In this document: piece by piece, positions 7,852 to 13,732 of the stretch
How the letters are laid out: every line of letters begins with the position of its first letter
How positions within the stretch are numbered: the stretch's first letter is position 1
Source of the DNA: Firmicutes bacterium UBA5389
Lineage (GTDB): Bacteria > Bacillota > DTU025
Direction: 5' to 3'
NCBI GenBank assembly: GCA_002409965.1
Contig: DHON01000110.1
Span: 10,062 to 23,793, forward strand
Length of the DNA stretch: 13,732 nt
Notes under the pieces: generated by a model
Told to the model about the DNA's origin: nothing
Seen by the model: the letters and a program-made list of their open reading frames with translations, nothing else
Databases searched by the model: none
Made by a program: the position numbers and the translations under genes

Positions 7852-8832
7852 CTAACGGTTCCTTGACGACTTGAGCGACATAGCCCGTTTTGCTGCACTT
7901 ACAATGCTCTCGGATGTGAGGCCGAGTTTCCTCCTGAGGCCGTCCTCGGGTCCTATACCGCAGTAGCAGTCTCGCACACCCACACGAATCACCGGTGCTG
8001 GAGCATGTTCAGAAACCACTCCGGCGACCGCTTCACCGAGTCCGCCGACGATGTTGTGTTCCTCTGCCGTGACTATAGCCCCAGTCTCCAGCGCGGCTGC
8101 GATCACGGCCTCCTGGTCGAGAGGCTTTATGGTGTGCATGTTGACGACCCTTGCATCTATGCCTTCTTTCTCCAGACTATCAGCAGCGGCAATGGCTTCA
8201 GCCACCATGGTGCCGCAGGCTATGACTGAAACATCGCCGCCTGCTCGCATGCAGGTAGATCGCCCAATAACGAACTCATAGTCCCTAGAGTGCACGTTGG
8301 GAATCTCTCCGCGCCCCATCCGCAGGTACACAGGGCCACTATGCTCCACCGCCACCTCCACTGCTTTGACAGTCTCGAGAGCATCGGCAGGAACGATGAT
8401 GGTTAGGTTAGCAAAACTTCTCATGATGGCGATGTCTTCAGTAGCATGATGCGTGGTACCGCCAGTGGCCATGGATATTCCAGCGTGGGTCGCCATGAGC
8501 TTGACGTTGAGATTCGGATAGCAGATGTCGGTCCGCACCTGTTCACAAGCCCTCATCGACAGCAGAAACGCGTAGGCCGTGGCGATGGGAATCTTGCCGC
8601 AGGTAGCAAAGCCTGCTGCCGCCGCCACCATCTCCTGCTCTGCGATGCCGAAGTTGAAGGTACGTTCGGGAAACTGTTTAGCGAAAAGAGCGCCTCGGGT
8701 AGACCCTATGGCATCAGCCCCCAGAAGCACTACTTCAGGCACGCGTTCACCTATGCTGACCAAGGCTCTGCCGAAGACGTCTCGAATAGACGAGTTCTCG
8801 ATATCCTTCATGCTCAAAGACGTGCCGGCCAT
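7852..8832 (-). CDS. Transketolase, C-terminal subunit
   Basis: This 326-residue protein holds the pyrimidine-binding and C-terminal domains of a split transketolase and would pair with the preceding N-terminal subunit. The thiamine-activating glutamate is in FNFGIAEQEM (E65). GADAIGSTR, GGTTHHATED (H128/H129) and YLRMGR (R171-R174) occupy the places of the Ser, His and Arg that bind the phosphate tail in E. coli TktA, by alignment from memory. The site thus still looks built for an anionic sugar. The ATG at 8832 directly abuts the TAA of the N-subunit gene, with GGAGGGGG upstream, giving tight coupling and equal amounts of both subunits. Split transketolases of this kind are frequent in specialised catabolic operons, such as those for apulose 4-phosphate. 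Here the donor ketose is unknown, and no sugar kinase is present to make a phosphorylated one. Confidence 0.94.
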   Translation of the reverse strand: MAGTSLSMKDIENSSIRDVFGRALVSIGERVPEVVLLGADAIGSTRGALFAKQFPERTFNFGIAEQEMVAAAAGFATCGKIPIATAYAFLLSMRACEQVRTDICYPNLNVKLMATHAGISMATGGTTHHATEDIAIMRSFANLTIIVPADALETVKAVEVAVEHSGPVYLRMGRGEIPNVHSRDYEFVIGRSTCMRAGGDVSVIACGTMVAEAIAAADSLEKEGIDARVVNMHTIKPLDQEAVIAAALETGAIVTAEEHNIVGGLGEAVAGVVSEHAPAPVIRVGVRDCYCGIGPEDGLRRKLGLTSESIVSAAKRAMSLKSSRNR

Positions 8833-9660
8833 TTACATCCCCCTCCTCAGCGTGGCCTCGGCCTCTCTGCGTTGCATGTCGCTTAGTCGGCCGTAGTGCC
8901 AGTGGTAGTCGCCCTCTATCGACGGGACGCCCTTGCCCTTGACGGTATCGGCGATTACCACGGTGGGTCTGCCATCCAGTTCGGGAAGACGGCTGAAGGC
9001 CTCGAGTATCTGCTGCATGTCATTTCCATCAATTCGCCTTACGCCCCATCCGAAGGAGCGCCATTTCTCCTCAATAGGTTCTAGCGGCATGACACTGTCG
9101 ATGGGCCCATCCATGGTGCACTTGTTATAGTCGACAATAGCAATGAGGTTCTCAAGACCGAAATGCGCAGCGCCCATCGCGGCCTCCCACACAGTCCCCT
9201 CGTGAATCTCGCCATCGCCCATCAGCACAAAGACACGGGAACTGAGGTTGTCCATCCTGAGTGCCAGTGCCATGCCTGCGGCAACCGGCAAGCCGTGTCC
9301 CAAGCTTCCAGTGCTCATGTCGCAGCCCGGGATCTTGTTCATGTCGGGATGCATGGCAAACGGGCTGTCCAGCTGGTTGAAGGTGTCGAGCAATTCGACA
9401 GCGAAATACCCGCGTTCGGCTAGTACCGGCACGTAGGCCGCAGCCTTGTGCCCCGCCGACAAGATGAAGCGGTCTCGATCACGCTTGTTCGGATCCCGCG
9501 GGTCAATGTCAAGCACGTTGAAGTACAGCGCCGTCAGGATATCCATGGCCGAAAACGATCCACCGATGTGGCCTCCGCCAGCTTTGTCAATCATATCGAT
9601 AGCCATCATGCGCAGCTTGCTTGCCTTGACCGACAATTCCTGAGCGCCAAGCTTCCTCAC
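8833..9660 (-). CDS. Transketolase, N-terminal (diphosphate-binding) subunit
   Basis: This 275-residue protein carries the thiamine-diphosphate binding domain. Visible motifs are GGGHIGGS (H31), LSAGHKA (H71), TGSLGHGL (H122) and the GDG...N metal site running from GDGEIHEGTVWEA (148-160) to VDYNK (N179). Together with the next gene it forms one complete enzyme that transfers a two-carbon ketol unit from a ketose to an aldose. The start is GTG at 9660, overlapping the TGA of the ComA-like gene by four bases (GTGA), with GGAGGGG 9 bases upstream, so the two are translationally coupled. This coupling is the closest physical link between the ComA-like protein and sugar chemistry in the operon. 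The motifs rule out sulfopyruvate decarboxylase (ComDE), the other thiamine enzyme one might expect next to a ComA homologue. Confidence 0.95.
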   Translation of the reverse strand: MRKLGAQELSVKASKLRMMAIDMIDKAGGGHIGGSFSAMDILTALYFNVLDIDPRDPNKRDRDRFILSAGHKAAAYVPVLAERGYFAVELLDTFNQLDSPFAMHPDMNKIPGCDMSTGSLGHGLPVAAGMALALRMDNLSSRVFVLMGDGEIHEGTVWEAAMGAAHFGLENLIAIVDYNKCTMDGPIDSVMPLEPIEEKWRSFGWGVRRIDGNDMQQILEAFSRLPELDGRPTVVIADTVKGKGVPSIEGDYHWHYGRLSDMQRREAEATLRRGM

Positions 9661-10475
9661 GACCGGACCCCTCCATTCTGCTCTCTGCGGTAAGCATCAA
9701 TCAGGGGCATTAGCATGAGCCCGTTTCGCATCAGTTCCAGAGGATAAACCTCTTCCGCGAATACGTTGCCTATGTTGACATTCGCTCCGAACCTGAGAAT
9801 AAGAGCTTGCTGTTGCTCTCTGAGCGGAGCCTCCCACATGATCTTCTCCAGCGGTACGCCGCCCTCGAGCAGCGATTCCAGTTCACTCTGGTCTATGGAG
9901 CCATCGGGGTTGAAAATCCCCACGTCCTTCCCGCTGGCCTTGCCTTCGACGATAACCATGTCTGCTCCGCTAGCCATGTCCTCGTTTATCTGGTCGATCA
10001 TTTTCAGCGCTCTGATGTTCTCCTCGGGCAGCTTCTTGCCGACTTCGGTAACCACCCCTATTCCCATCTGCTTGGCCCGCTTGATGGCGCCAACCCTATC
10101 GGAATGCGGCAGAGGAAGATGGCCATCGGCAATCTCGACGAAATCGACACCCAGTTCCAGCAACCGAGTCACCAACTGCTCGAATCGCCCCTTCCAGTAA
10201 GCAACTTCGAAGTGCGACCCGCCGGCTTCTGTTTTGATGCCGGCAGACTTGATGACCGCCAGCTTGTCTCGAAACACCGCATCTGGGTAGAGAGCGGCGC
10301 TCCCCGAGGAAATCTTGATTATGTCGATGTACCGTCCTGCATACCTTACCAGGTCTGACGTGGCCGCAACACCTGATCCCATGTCGATCACCATCGTTAG
10401 CCCGGCAGTGCGCGGAGGGTCTTCCCGCCCCGCAATCGGCATGCTGTATACGTTGTCCATGGTTCGCCTCTCCAT
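9657..10475 (-). CDS. ComA family protein (phosphosulfolactate synthase-like)
   Basis: The family's known reaction joins phosphoenolpyruvate and sulfite to (2R)-phospho-3-sulfolactate, the first step to coenzyme M in methanogens; a similar protein (YitD) exists in Bacillus. The 272-residue protein has the family's TIM-barrel landmarks: GGSHFE (85-90), FVEIADG (112-118), TEVGKK (143-148), VEGKASGK (176-183), WEAP...QQQ (214-223) and FGANVNIGN (229-237). One difference stands out. The FGWGTS loop after the conserved Lys reads ISSGSA here (55-60, after K54), so the substrate may not be the usual one. The ATG at 10475 is chosen for GGGAGG seven bases upstream; a longer frame from 10535 would overlap the preceding gene. 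No ComB, ComC or ComDE homologue is visible, so a coenzyme M route is not supported. The companion genes look catabolic, which raises the possibility of the reverse, sulfite-releasing reaction (inference). Confidence 0.85.
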   Translation of the reverse strand: MERRTMDNVYSMPIAGREDPPRTAGLTMVIDMGSGVAATSDLVRYAGRYIDIIKISSGSAALYPDAVFRDKLAVIKSAGIKTEAGGSHFEVAYWKGRFEQLVTRLLELGVDFVEIADGHLPLPHSDRVGAIKRAKQMGIGVVTEVGKKLPEENIRALKMIDQINEDMASGADMVIVEGKASGKDVGIFNPDGSIDQSELESLLEGGVPLEKIMWEAPLREQQQALILRFGANVNIGNVFAEEVYPLELMRNGLMLMPLIDAYRREQNGGVRS

Positions 10476-10516
10476 GATCGTCCCTCCCGTTGTTGGAATC
10501 TGGGCAAGACTTGGCC

Positions 10517-11530
10517 CTACCGCTGAAAGCCGCAATCTCTGATTACTCTATCCAGGCAGTTGCGCGGGGACGCCATCACTCTCCAGCACTCAAGGTTCTT
10601 CGCCTCATTACAGAAGGCCTGTGCCGCTTCTAGCCTTTGCCGCTGAGACTGTCGGTCGTCTATCGACGGAACAAGAACACTGTCGTACAGCCATGACGGT
10701 GGAGATACCTTGTCGCACAGGCTGGTGAGTACATCAGTCACTATGCTGCCTGAATTCACCGAGGACACCTCCGGCGAGTCGACTCGGGCCTCTATTCGGG
10801 GGAAGATCGCCACAACATTGGGGTTGTCCAGTACATCCAGAGCAGTCTGAGCATCTCTCATATCGACAGACCTATAGGAATGCCATATGTCATCAGAAGG
10901 CAGGCCCCGTATTCTGAACCGCTCTATCAGGCCTGGAAAGTCGCTCACAAGGTTGCCCACACGGCAGTTCTGGTAGACTGATCCTTTGAAGAACTTGAGT
11001 CGCCCCTCACCGTAGCTGAAATGCGTCAGCTCGGATCCGAACAACTGGAAGCCCTTTTCCAGACCTGCCAGAAGCACCGCGCTCTTGCCGCTGCCCGACC
11101 CCCCGAGGATCATGTAGAGCGTATCCTCTGCCGGACAGTACATAGACGTTGAGTGAAACGTGTACAGACCAGTCATCTCAAGGGCCTTGACGCACAGTTT
11201 CGTGAAGAGTCCCATGTTCCCGAATATCGTCTGCCTCTTGTCGGTACTCGAGCTCTCGAGTTCAGCGATATTGCCCGAGACATACACACCATTGCCATCA
11301 ACGCATGTCTGTACTGAGCTCAGAGCATTATCGAAAATGTGCAAATATGCGTGATGCGCGTCGGAAAACGGTATCGGGTCAATCCTGCGAAAATTGCTGA
11401 GAAGCGAATGGAGTTGCTGCCCCTCACCGAAAAAGTACTCTCTGTCATCGACAACGGCTCGGTAGTTGGAAACGACCCCAACCTCAGCCTCCCATATCCG
11501 GAACCCGCGATATGCAATCTCGTGACTCAT
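10517..11530 (-). CDS. HPr kinase-like P-loop protein
   Basis: This 337-residue protein has a central segment resembling the HPr kinase/phosphorylase catalytic domain: TFHSTSMY (His126), then LYMILGGSGSGKS with the P-loop at 143-150, then a GFQLFGSELTHF strand. In true HPr kinases the last strand carries an Asp pair (LVADD-like). Here it reads FGSEL, so the bifunctional catalytic pair is not obviously kept. The first 120 residues and last 100 residues match nothing I recognise. The ATG at 11530 has GAGGG seven bases before it; an upstream frame extension from 11671 overlaps the LarA gene and is not used. No HPr or PTS gene is nearby, so regulation of carbon catabolism is unlikely. Its position between a racemase and a ComA homologue makes a small-molecule kinase plausible (inference). 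A regulatory ATPase is the alternative. Confidence 0.65.
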   Translation of the reverse strand: MSHEIAYRGFRIWEAEVGVVSNYRAVVDDREYFFGEGQQLHSLLSNFRRIDPIPFSDAHHAYLHIFDNALSSVQTCVDGNGVYVSGNIAELESSSTDKRQTIFGNMGLFTKLCVKALEMTGLYTFHSTSMYCPAEDTLYMILGGSGSGKSAVLLAGLEKGFQLFGSELTHFSYGEGRLKFFKGSVYQNCRVGNLVSDFPGLIERFRIRGLPSDDIWHSYRSVDMRDAQTALDVLDNPNVVAIFPRIEARVDSPEVSSVNSGSIVTDVLTSLCDKVSPPSWLYDSVLVPSIDDRQSQRQRLEAAQAFCNEAKNLECWRVMASPRNCLDRVIRDCGFQR

Positions 11531-11607
11531 GCAGCATCCCTCAATCCTTGCAGCTCCAAAGTCGCATTGCGGTAGTGCAGTACCTATAGGGATCCAGGCG
11601 CAAGGCT

Positions 11608-12852
11608 CTACGAAAAGCCCGGCCAGGCTGGCAGAAATGACGTAGCCTCGGGAAACACAGCGATCTCGCACGTAGGCAACATGTCAATGATCCTCTCCAG
11701 TTCAGTCGGGGAGTTCACTGGTTCCATACCAGCCCTCCGGACCTGATCAGCGGGTAGCGATGAAAACAGGAACACGCACCTGCTCTTGATCACTCGAGCC
11801 GCCATATACACTGCAAGCGCGTCCATACGGAAGTCGGACTTGACCTGCCGTGCGATCTCCTTGAGCGGAAGGGAGAACATGCCGATGAGTTCATCTCTGA
11901 GTTCCCACCCATTTCTGCACTCCGACAGCACAATCAGGGTGCCCCCCGGTTCACAAGCCAAGGCCGAGTTGGTAAGGGTCTTCATGCTCTGGTAGAAAGA
12001 GAAGTCGCAGGGGAACCCGCCGGCTGATGCAAACACGACCGGAAGCCTCTTCGGAATATCGATGATCGATGAGTGCCGAAGGAAAGACGCGCAGGCATAC
12101 CAGGCGCTATCCACACTTCCATAGGCTGCGAAAGCCACCCGGTGCTGCTCATCCATGACCACGTTCAGGCACACGGTCCTCCCGAGCGCCTGCCCTCTGC
12201 GCCTAATGTCTTCGAGTACGGGGTTTCTCTCAACTATCGCAGGCCCAACGCGAGGGTTGGCGTGATCACCCTGGAAGTAGAGCAAGTGATTGTGCAGGAT
12301 ATCTTGTCGAGAGGCTACACCCGGCACAAGGCTCTTATATCCGCCTGAGTAGCCGGCCATAGGGTGGAACGTCACCGCTCCTGTAAGCACAACAAGAGAG
12401 GCCTCGGCCACAGCCCTGTTCATCTGAACACCGCCAAGGTCAACCAGTCCTTGATCAGGATTGTGGTTCTCCACTCTCACCTGCTCCGGGATTTGTGGCC
12501 CAAGGATGCTTGCGATCTCCTGATCGGACGCTGGTCGATGAAGGCCTAGAGCGATGACTATGACTATGTTCTCGGCGGCCACTCCGGCCTCCATGAGCTG
12601 GGAGAGAATCATCGGCGCATAGACATCTGCGCCTGTAGGACGGGTGTAGTCGCTCACTACGATAGCAACTCTATCGCCGGCTCGAACAGCATCGGCAAGA
12701 CGCGGTGCCTGCAGCGGGTGTTCCATGGCATCGCGAACAATCTGATCCTGAGCGTTGTGGCTCGATGCTCTGGATGTTCTTCCGAGAATGTGACAGTGCT
12801 TCCTCACGCGGACCGACACATGCTCAGAACCATATGGCAGAGACAGATCCAT
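11608..12852 (-). CDS. larA: LarA family nickel-pincer racemase/epimerase
   Basis: LarA proteins racemise or epimerise 2-hydroxy acids by hydride transfer to a nickel-pincer nucleotide cofactor. This 414-residue protein is close to the normal length of about 425 and keeps the key residues known for Lactiplantibacillus plantarum LarA: DYTRP (D68, R71), GLHRP (H105), TFHPMAGYSGGYKS with H163 and the cofactor-attaching K173, HNH with nickel ligand H189, and YQSMK (Q288, K291). Spacing between H163, K173 and H189 equals that of H174, K184 and H200. It is the first gene after the predicted promoter, with AAAGGGG 10 bases before the ATG at 12852. The cofactor genes larB, larC and larE are not in the window and would have to be elsewhere. 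Known relatives act on lactate, malate, phenyllactate and aldonic acids, so the symbol marks the family, not lactate as substrate. Confidence 0.9.
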   Translation of the reverse strand: MDLSLPYGSEHVSVRVRKHCHILGRTSRASSHNAQDQIVRDAMEHPLQAPRLADAVRAGDRVAIVVSDYTRPTGADVYAPMILSQLMEAGVAAENIVIVIALGLHRPASDQEIASILGPQIPEQVRVENHNPDQGLVDLGGVQMNRAVAEASLVVLTGAVTFHPMAGYSGGYKSLVPGVASRQDILHNHLLYFQGDHANPRVGPAIVERNPVLEDIRRRGQALGRTVCLNVVMDEQHRVAFAAYGSVDSAWYACASFLRHSSIIDIPKRLPVVFASAGGFPCDFSFYQSMKTLTNSALACEPGGTLIVLSECRNGWELRDELIGMFSLPLKEIARQVKSDFRMDALAVYMAARVIKSRCVFLFSSLPADQVRRAGMEPVNSPTELERIIDMLPTCEIAVFPEATSFLPAWPGFS

Positions 12853-12921
12853 CGCAGCTCGACCCCTTTCGGAGTGTTGCGCCTGAGTCTTCTCGTACTA
12901 CCTGGGGCCCATCCGGATTTC

Positions 12922-12943
12922 TATAGATTATCAATAATCTATA
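12922..12943. promoter_or_regulatory. Perfect 22-bp palindrome, probable operator
   Basis: Two 10-bp arms (TATAGATTAT and ATAATCTATA) are exact reverse complements separated by two bases. The site starts 5 bases downstream of the -10 element and covers the predicted transcription start, the usual place for a repressor to block initiation. Its AT-richness stands out against the surrounding sequence. Dimeric GntR-type repressors bind palindromes of about this size, but the regulator is not encoded in the window and its family is a guess. Confidence 0.7.
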
Positions 12944-12947
12944 ATTG

Positions 12948-12976
12948 AGTGTATGGTTGTGAGAGGGATTTGTCAA
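12948..12976 (-). promoter_or_regulatory. Sigma-A/sigma-70 type promoter of the operon
   Basis: On the minus strand a perfect -35 TTGACA (12976-12971) is followed after exactly 17 bases by TACACT (12953-12948), which matches four of six -10 positions. Transcription would start near 12941, giving a leader of about 88 bases before the larA-type gene. All eleven genes downstream lie on this strand with gaps from an overlap to 146 bases, so this is the likely main promoter for the whole set. Confidence 0.72.
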
Positions 12977-13035
12977 GAGGGGATTGCCTTGAGCTCAGGT
13001 ACTACGTTCCCGGTGACTTATTCGTTCGCCCCCCG

Positions 13036-13242
13036 TTACCGCATGCACGGTCGAGGGTGAGTCCCCATCCGCACGTGAAGGCCGGGTAATGTCTCCGGAA
13101 ATGAGCTGATGTGCTTGAAGCAGATGGGCGGATAAGCGGGCTTGCGTTTGTCACGAACCTCGCTCTTGTCGTCTATTGCCTTCTTGAGCACATGCTGAAA
13201 AAGGAAGGATGACTGCGTTCCATCCCCTTCGTCCTGTAGCGA
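13036..13242 (-). other. Unexplained 68-codon open frame in the 461-bp intergenic region
   Basis: The region between the M24 gene and the operon (12853-13313) holds the operon promoter and palindrome at its left end and this stretch in the middle. A frame runs from just after a TAA (13245-13243) to a TAA at 13038-13036 without interruption. It reads in part FLFQHVLKKAIDDKSEVRDK and later LPGLHVRMGTHPRPCMR. There is no good start codon or ribosome site, so it is not called a gene. Its mixed charged composition looks like a protein or mobile-element remnant, but I recognise no family. A near-repeat, CGGAAATGAGCT (13096-13107) and CGGAAAATGAGCT (13265-13277), lies within and just beyond it. Confidence 0.3.
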
Positions 13243-13263
13243 TTAACTTGATGGGCTCCTACT

Positions 13264-13310
13264 GCGGAAAATGAGCTTAGGTGATCGCAGTCATAGGCTG
13301 CATTTTCTGC
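13264..13310 (-). terminator. Inverted repeat after the M24 gene, possible terminator or 3' end structure
   Basis: Ten-base arms (GCGGAAAATG at 13264-13273 and CATTTTCTGC at 13301-13310) pair with one mismatch. A shorter GCAG/CTGC pair (13287-13290 and 13298-13301) lies inside. The structure begins 3 bases past the M24 stop codon. The stem is AT-rich with a long loop and no following T-run, so it is a weak terminator candidate at best. Confidence 0.3.
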
Positions 13311-13313
13311 CCT

Positions 13314-13732
13314 TCATCTCACCAGAATCGCCGGGCGCTGCACAATCGCTCCATCGGCCTCCACCTGAATCACAGGCCACTCGGCCGATGCCCCGGTCAC
13401 TATCTGGATACCGTCTTCACTTACAAGCATTGTGTCCTCTGACTTGGCCCCAGGAACTGATGGGTTCCACGCGATGGCCTGGCGGTTCGCAATCCTGCCC
13501 TGTCCCGCGCCGGGCGCGACCAGGAACTCTCGATCCTGATATCCGATGGGGCCCCCCTGGTGGTGGCATCGCCATTCACCGCCGTATCCTTCAGCTTCAT
13601 ACTGGGCGCACGCGCGGTCCATTACGTCCTGATACTTGGCTCCCACCCTGGTAGCCATGATCATGGCGGCGTGAACTCCGGCCGCGGCCTCGTGTGCGCT
13701 GGCGATCCCGTGCGGAGGCCGCCCGAAGTGTA
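13314..13732 (-). CDS. M24 family metallopeptidase (Xaa-Pro aminopeptidase-like), C-terminal part
   Basis: The 138 residues in the window are the C-terminal part of a pita-bread-fold protein. The open frame continues past the window edge without a stop (HFGRPPHGIASAHEAAAGVH precedes the first internal Met), so the start is outside. Diagnostic motifs are WRCHHQGGPIGYQDREF, carrying the metal-binding His region, and AWNPSVPGAKSEDTMLV, carrying a metal-ligand Glu, both standard in a bacterial subgroup annotated as M24 or Xaa-Pro aminopeptidase. Members hydrolyse N-terminal dipeptides ending in proline, or related amide bonds. It ends 461 bp before the operon's first start codon, with a separate promoter between, so it is probably an independent neighbour. 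Confidence 0.88.
   Translation of the reverse strand, partial: HFGRPPHGIASAHEAAAGVHAAMIMATRVGAKYQDVMDRACAQYEAEGYGGEWRCHHQGGPIGYQDREFLVAPGAGQGRIANRQAIAWNPSVPGAKSEDTMLVSEDGIQIVTGASAEWPVIQVEADGAIVQRPAILVR

Noticed and set aside
7852..9660. Two-subunit thiamine enzyme as ComDE sulfopyruvate decarboxylase
   Set aside because: GGGHIGGS, GHGLPVAAGM, GDGEIHEGTVWEA and FGIAEQEM are transketolase motifs, and subunit lengths (275 and 326) are too long for ComD and ComE.
3783..9660. Direct assignment as the known sulfoquinovose sulfo-transketolase pathway
   Set aside because: Isomerase and transketolase fit in outline, but no RpiB-type sulfoerythrose isomerase, sulfoacetaldehyde reductase or sulfonate exporter is visible, while ComA, HPrK-like and LarA genes are extra. 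It is kept only as an analogy.
9657..10475. Coenzyme M biosynthesis locus
   Set aside because: Only the ComA-like gene is present; no phosphatase, dehydrogenase or decarboxylase of that route is seen, and neighbours look catabolic.
10476..10535. Longer N-terminus for the ComA-like protein starting at 10535
   Set aside because: It overlaps the end of the HPrK-like gene and adds sequence unlike the family. The ATG at 10475 has a strong GGGAGG site at good spacing.
11531..11671. Longer N-terminus for the HPrK-like protein starting at 11671
   Set aside because: It overlaps the LarA C-terminus and has no ribosome site as good as the GAGGG before 11530.
13104..13197. Imperfect inverted repeat around ATGTGCT / AGCACAT in the intergenic region
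   Set aside because: Only a 7-base core pairs with a loop of about 70 bases, which is within chance for this length.

Overview
The window looks like chromosome from an anaerobic, moderately GC-rich bacterium, most likely a Clostridia-type Bacillota or a close relative. The clues are strong GGAGG-type ribosome sites, TTG/GTG starts, a near-consensus sigma-A promoter, a tungsten-type aldehyde:ferredoxin oxidoreductase and a signal peptide without a lipobox. Lineage is inferred from style; no rRNA or marker gene is present. Every supported gene is on the minus strand, so transcription runs from high to low coordinates.

Layout in transcription order. (i) 13732-13314: C-terminal part of an M24 (Xaa-Pro aminopeptidase-like) protein, an upstream neighbour. 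(ii) 13313-12853: a 461-bp intergenic region. It holds an unexplained 68-codon open frame, a TTGACA-17-TACACT promoter at 12976-12948, and a perfect 22-bp palindrome (12943-12922) over the predicted start site. (iii) 12852-1: eleven genes that look like one operon. In order they are LarA-family racemase/epimerase, HPr-kinase-like P-loop protein, ComA (phosphosulfolactate synthase) family protein, split transketolase (N then C subunit), aldehyde:ferredoxin oxidoreductase, D-tagatose/D-psicose 3-epimerase-type protein, L-fucose-isomerase-like protein, two ABC permeases, a YnjB-like solute-binding protein, and an ABC ATPase cut off by the window edge at its LSGGQQ signature.

How they may work together (inference). 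The transporter would import a carbohydrate-like compound. The isomerase and 3-epimerase would convert it to a ketose, the transketolase would remove a two-carbon unit, and the oxidoreductase would oxidise a resulting aldehyde to an acid. LarA could then set the stereochemistry of a 2-hydroxy acid, the HPrK-like protein could phosphorylate it, and the ComA-like lyase/synthase could act on the product. No sugar kinase is visible, although transketolases normally need an anionic tail on the substrate. A ComA homologue suggests that tail could be a sulfonate. The attractive but unproven reading is therefore a catabolic route for a sulfonated sugar or similar compound, ending in sulfite plus phosphoenolpyruvate by ComA run backwards. 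The main caution is that this ComA homologue departs from the FGWGTS loop I remember in authentic phosphosulfolactate synthases, so its substrate may differ.

No tRNA, rRNA, CRISPR array, transposase or prophage gene was found. No regulator gene for the palindrome lies in the window.
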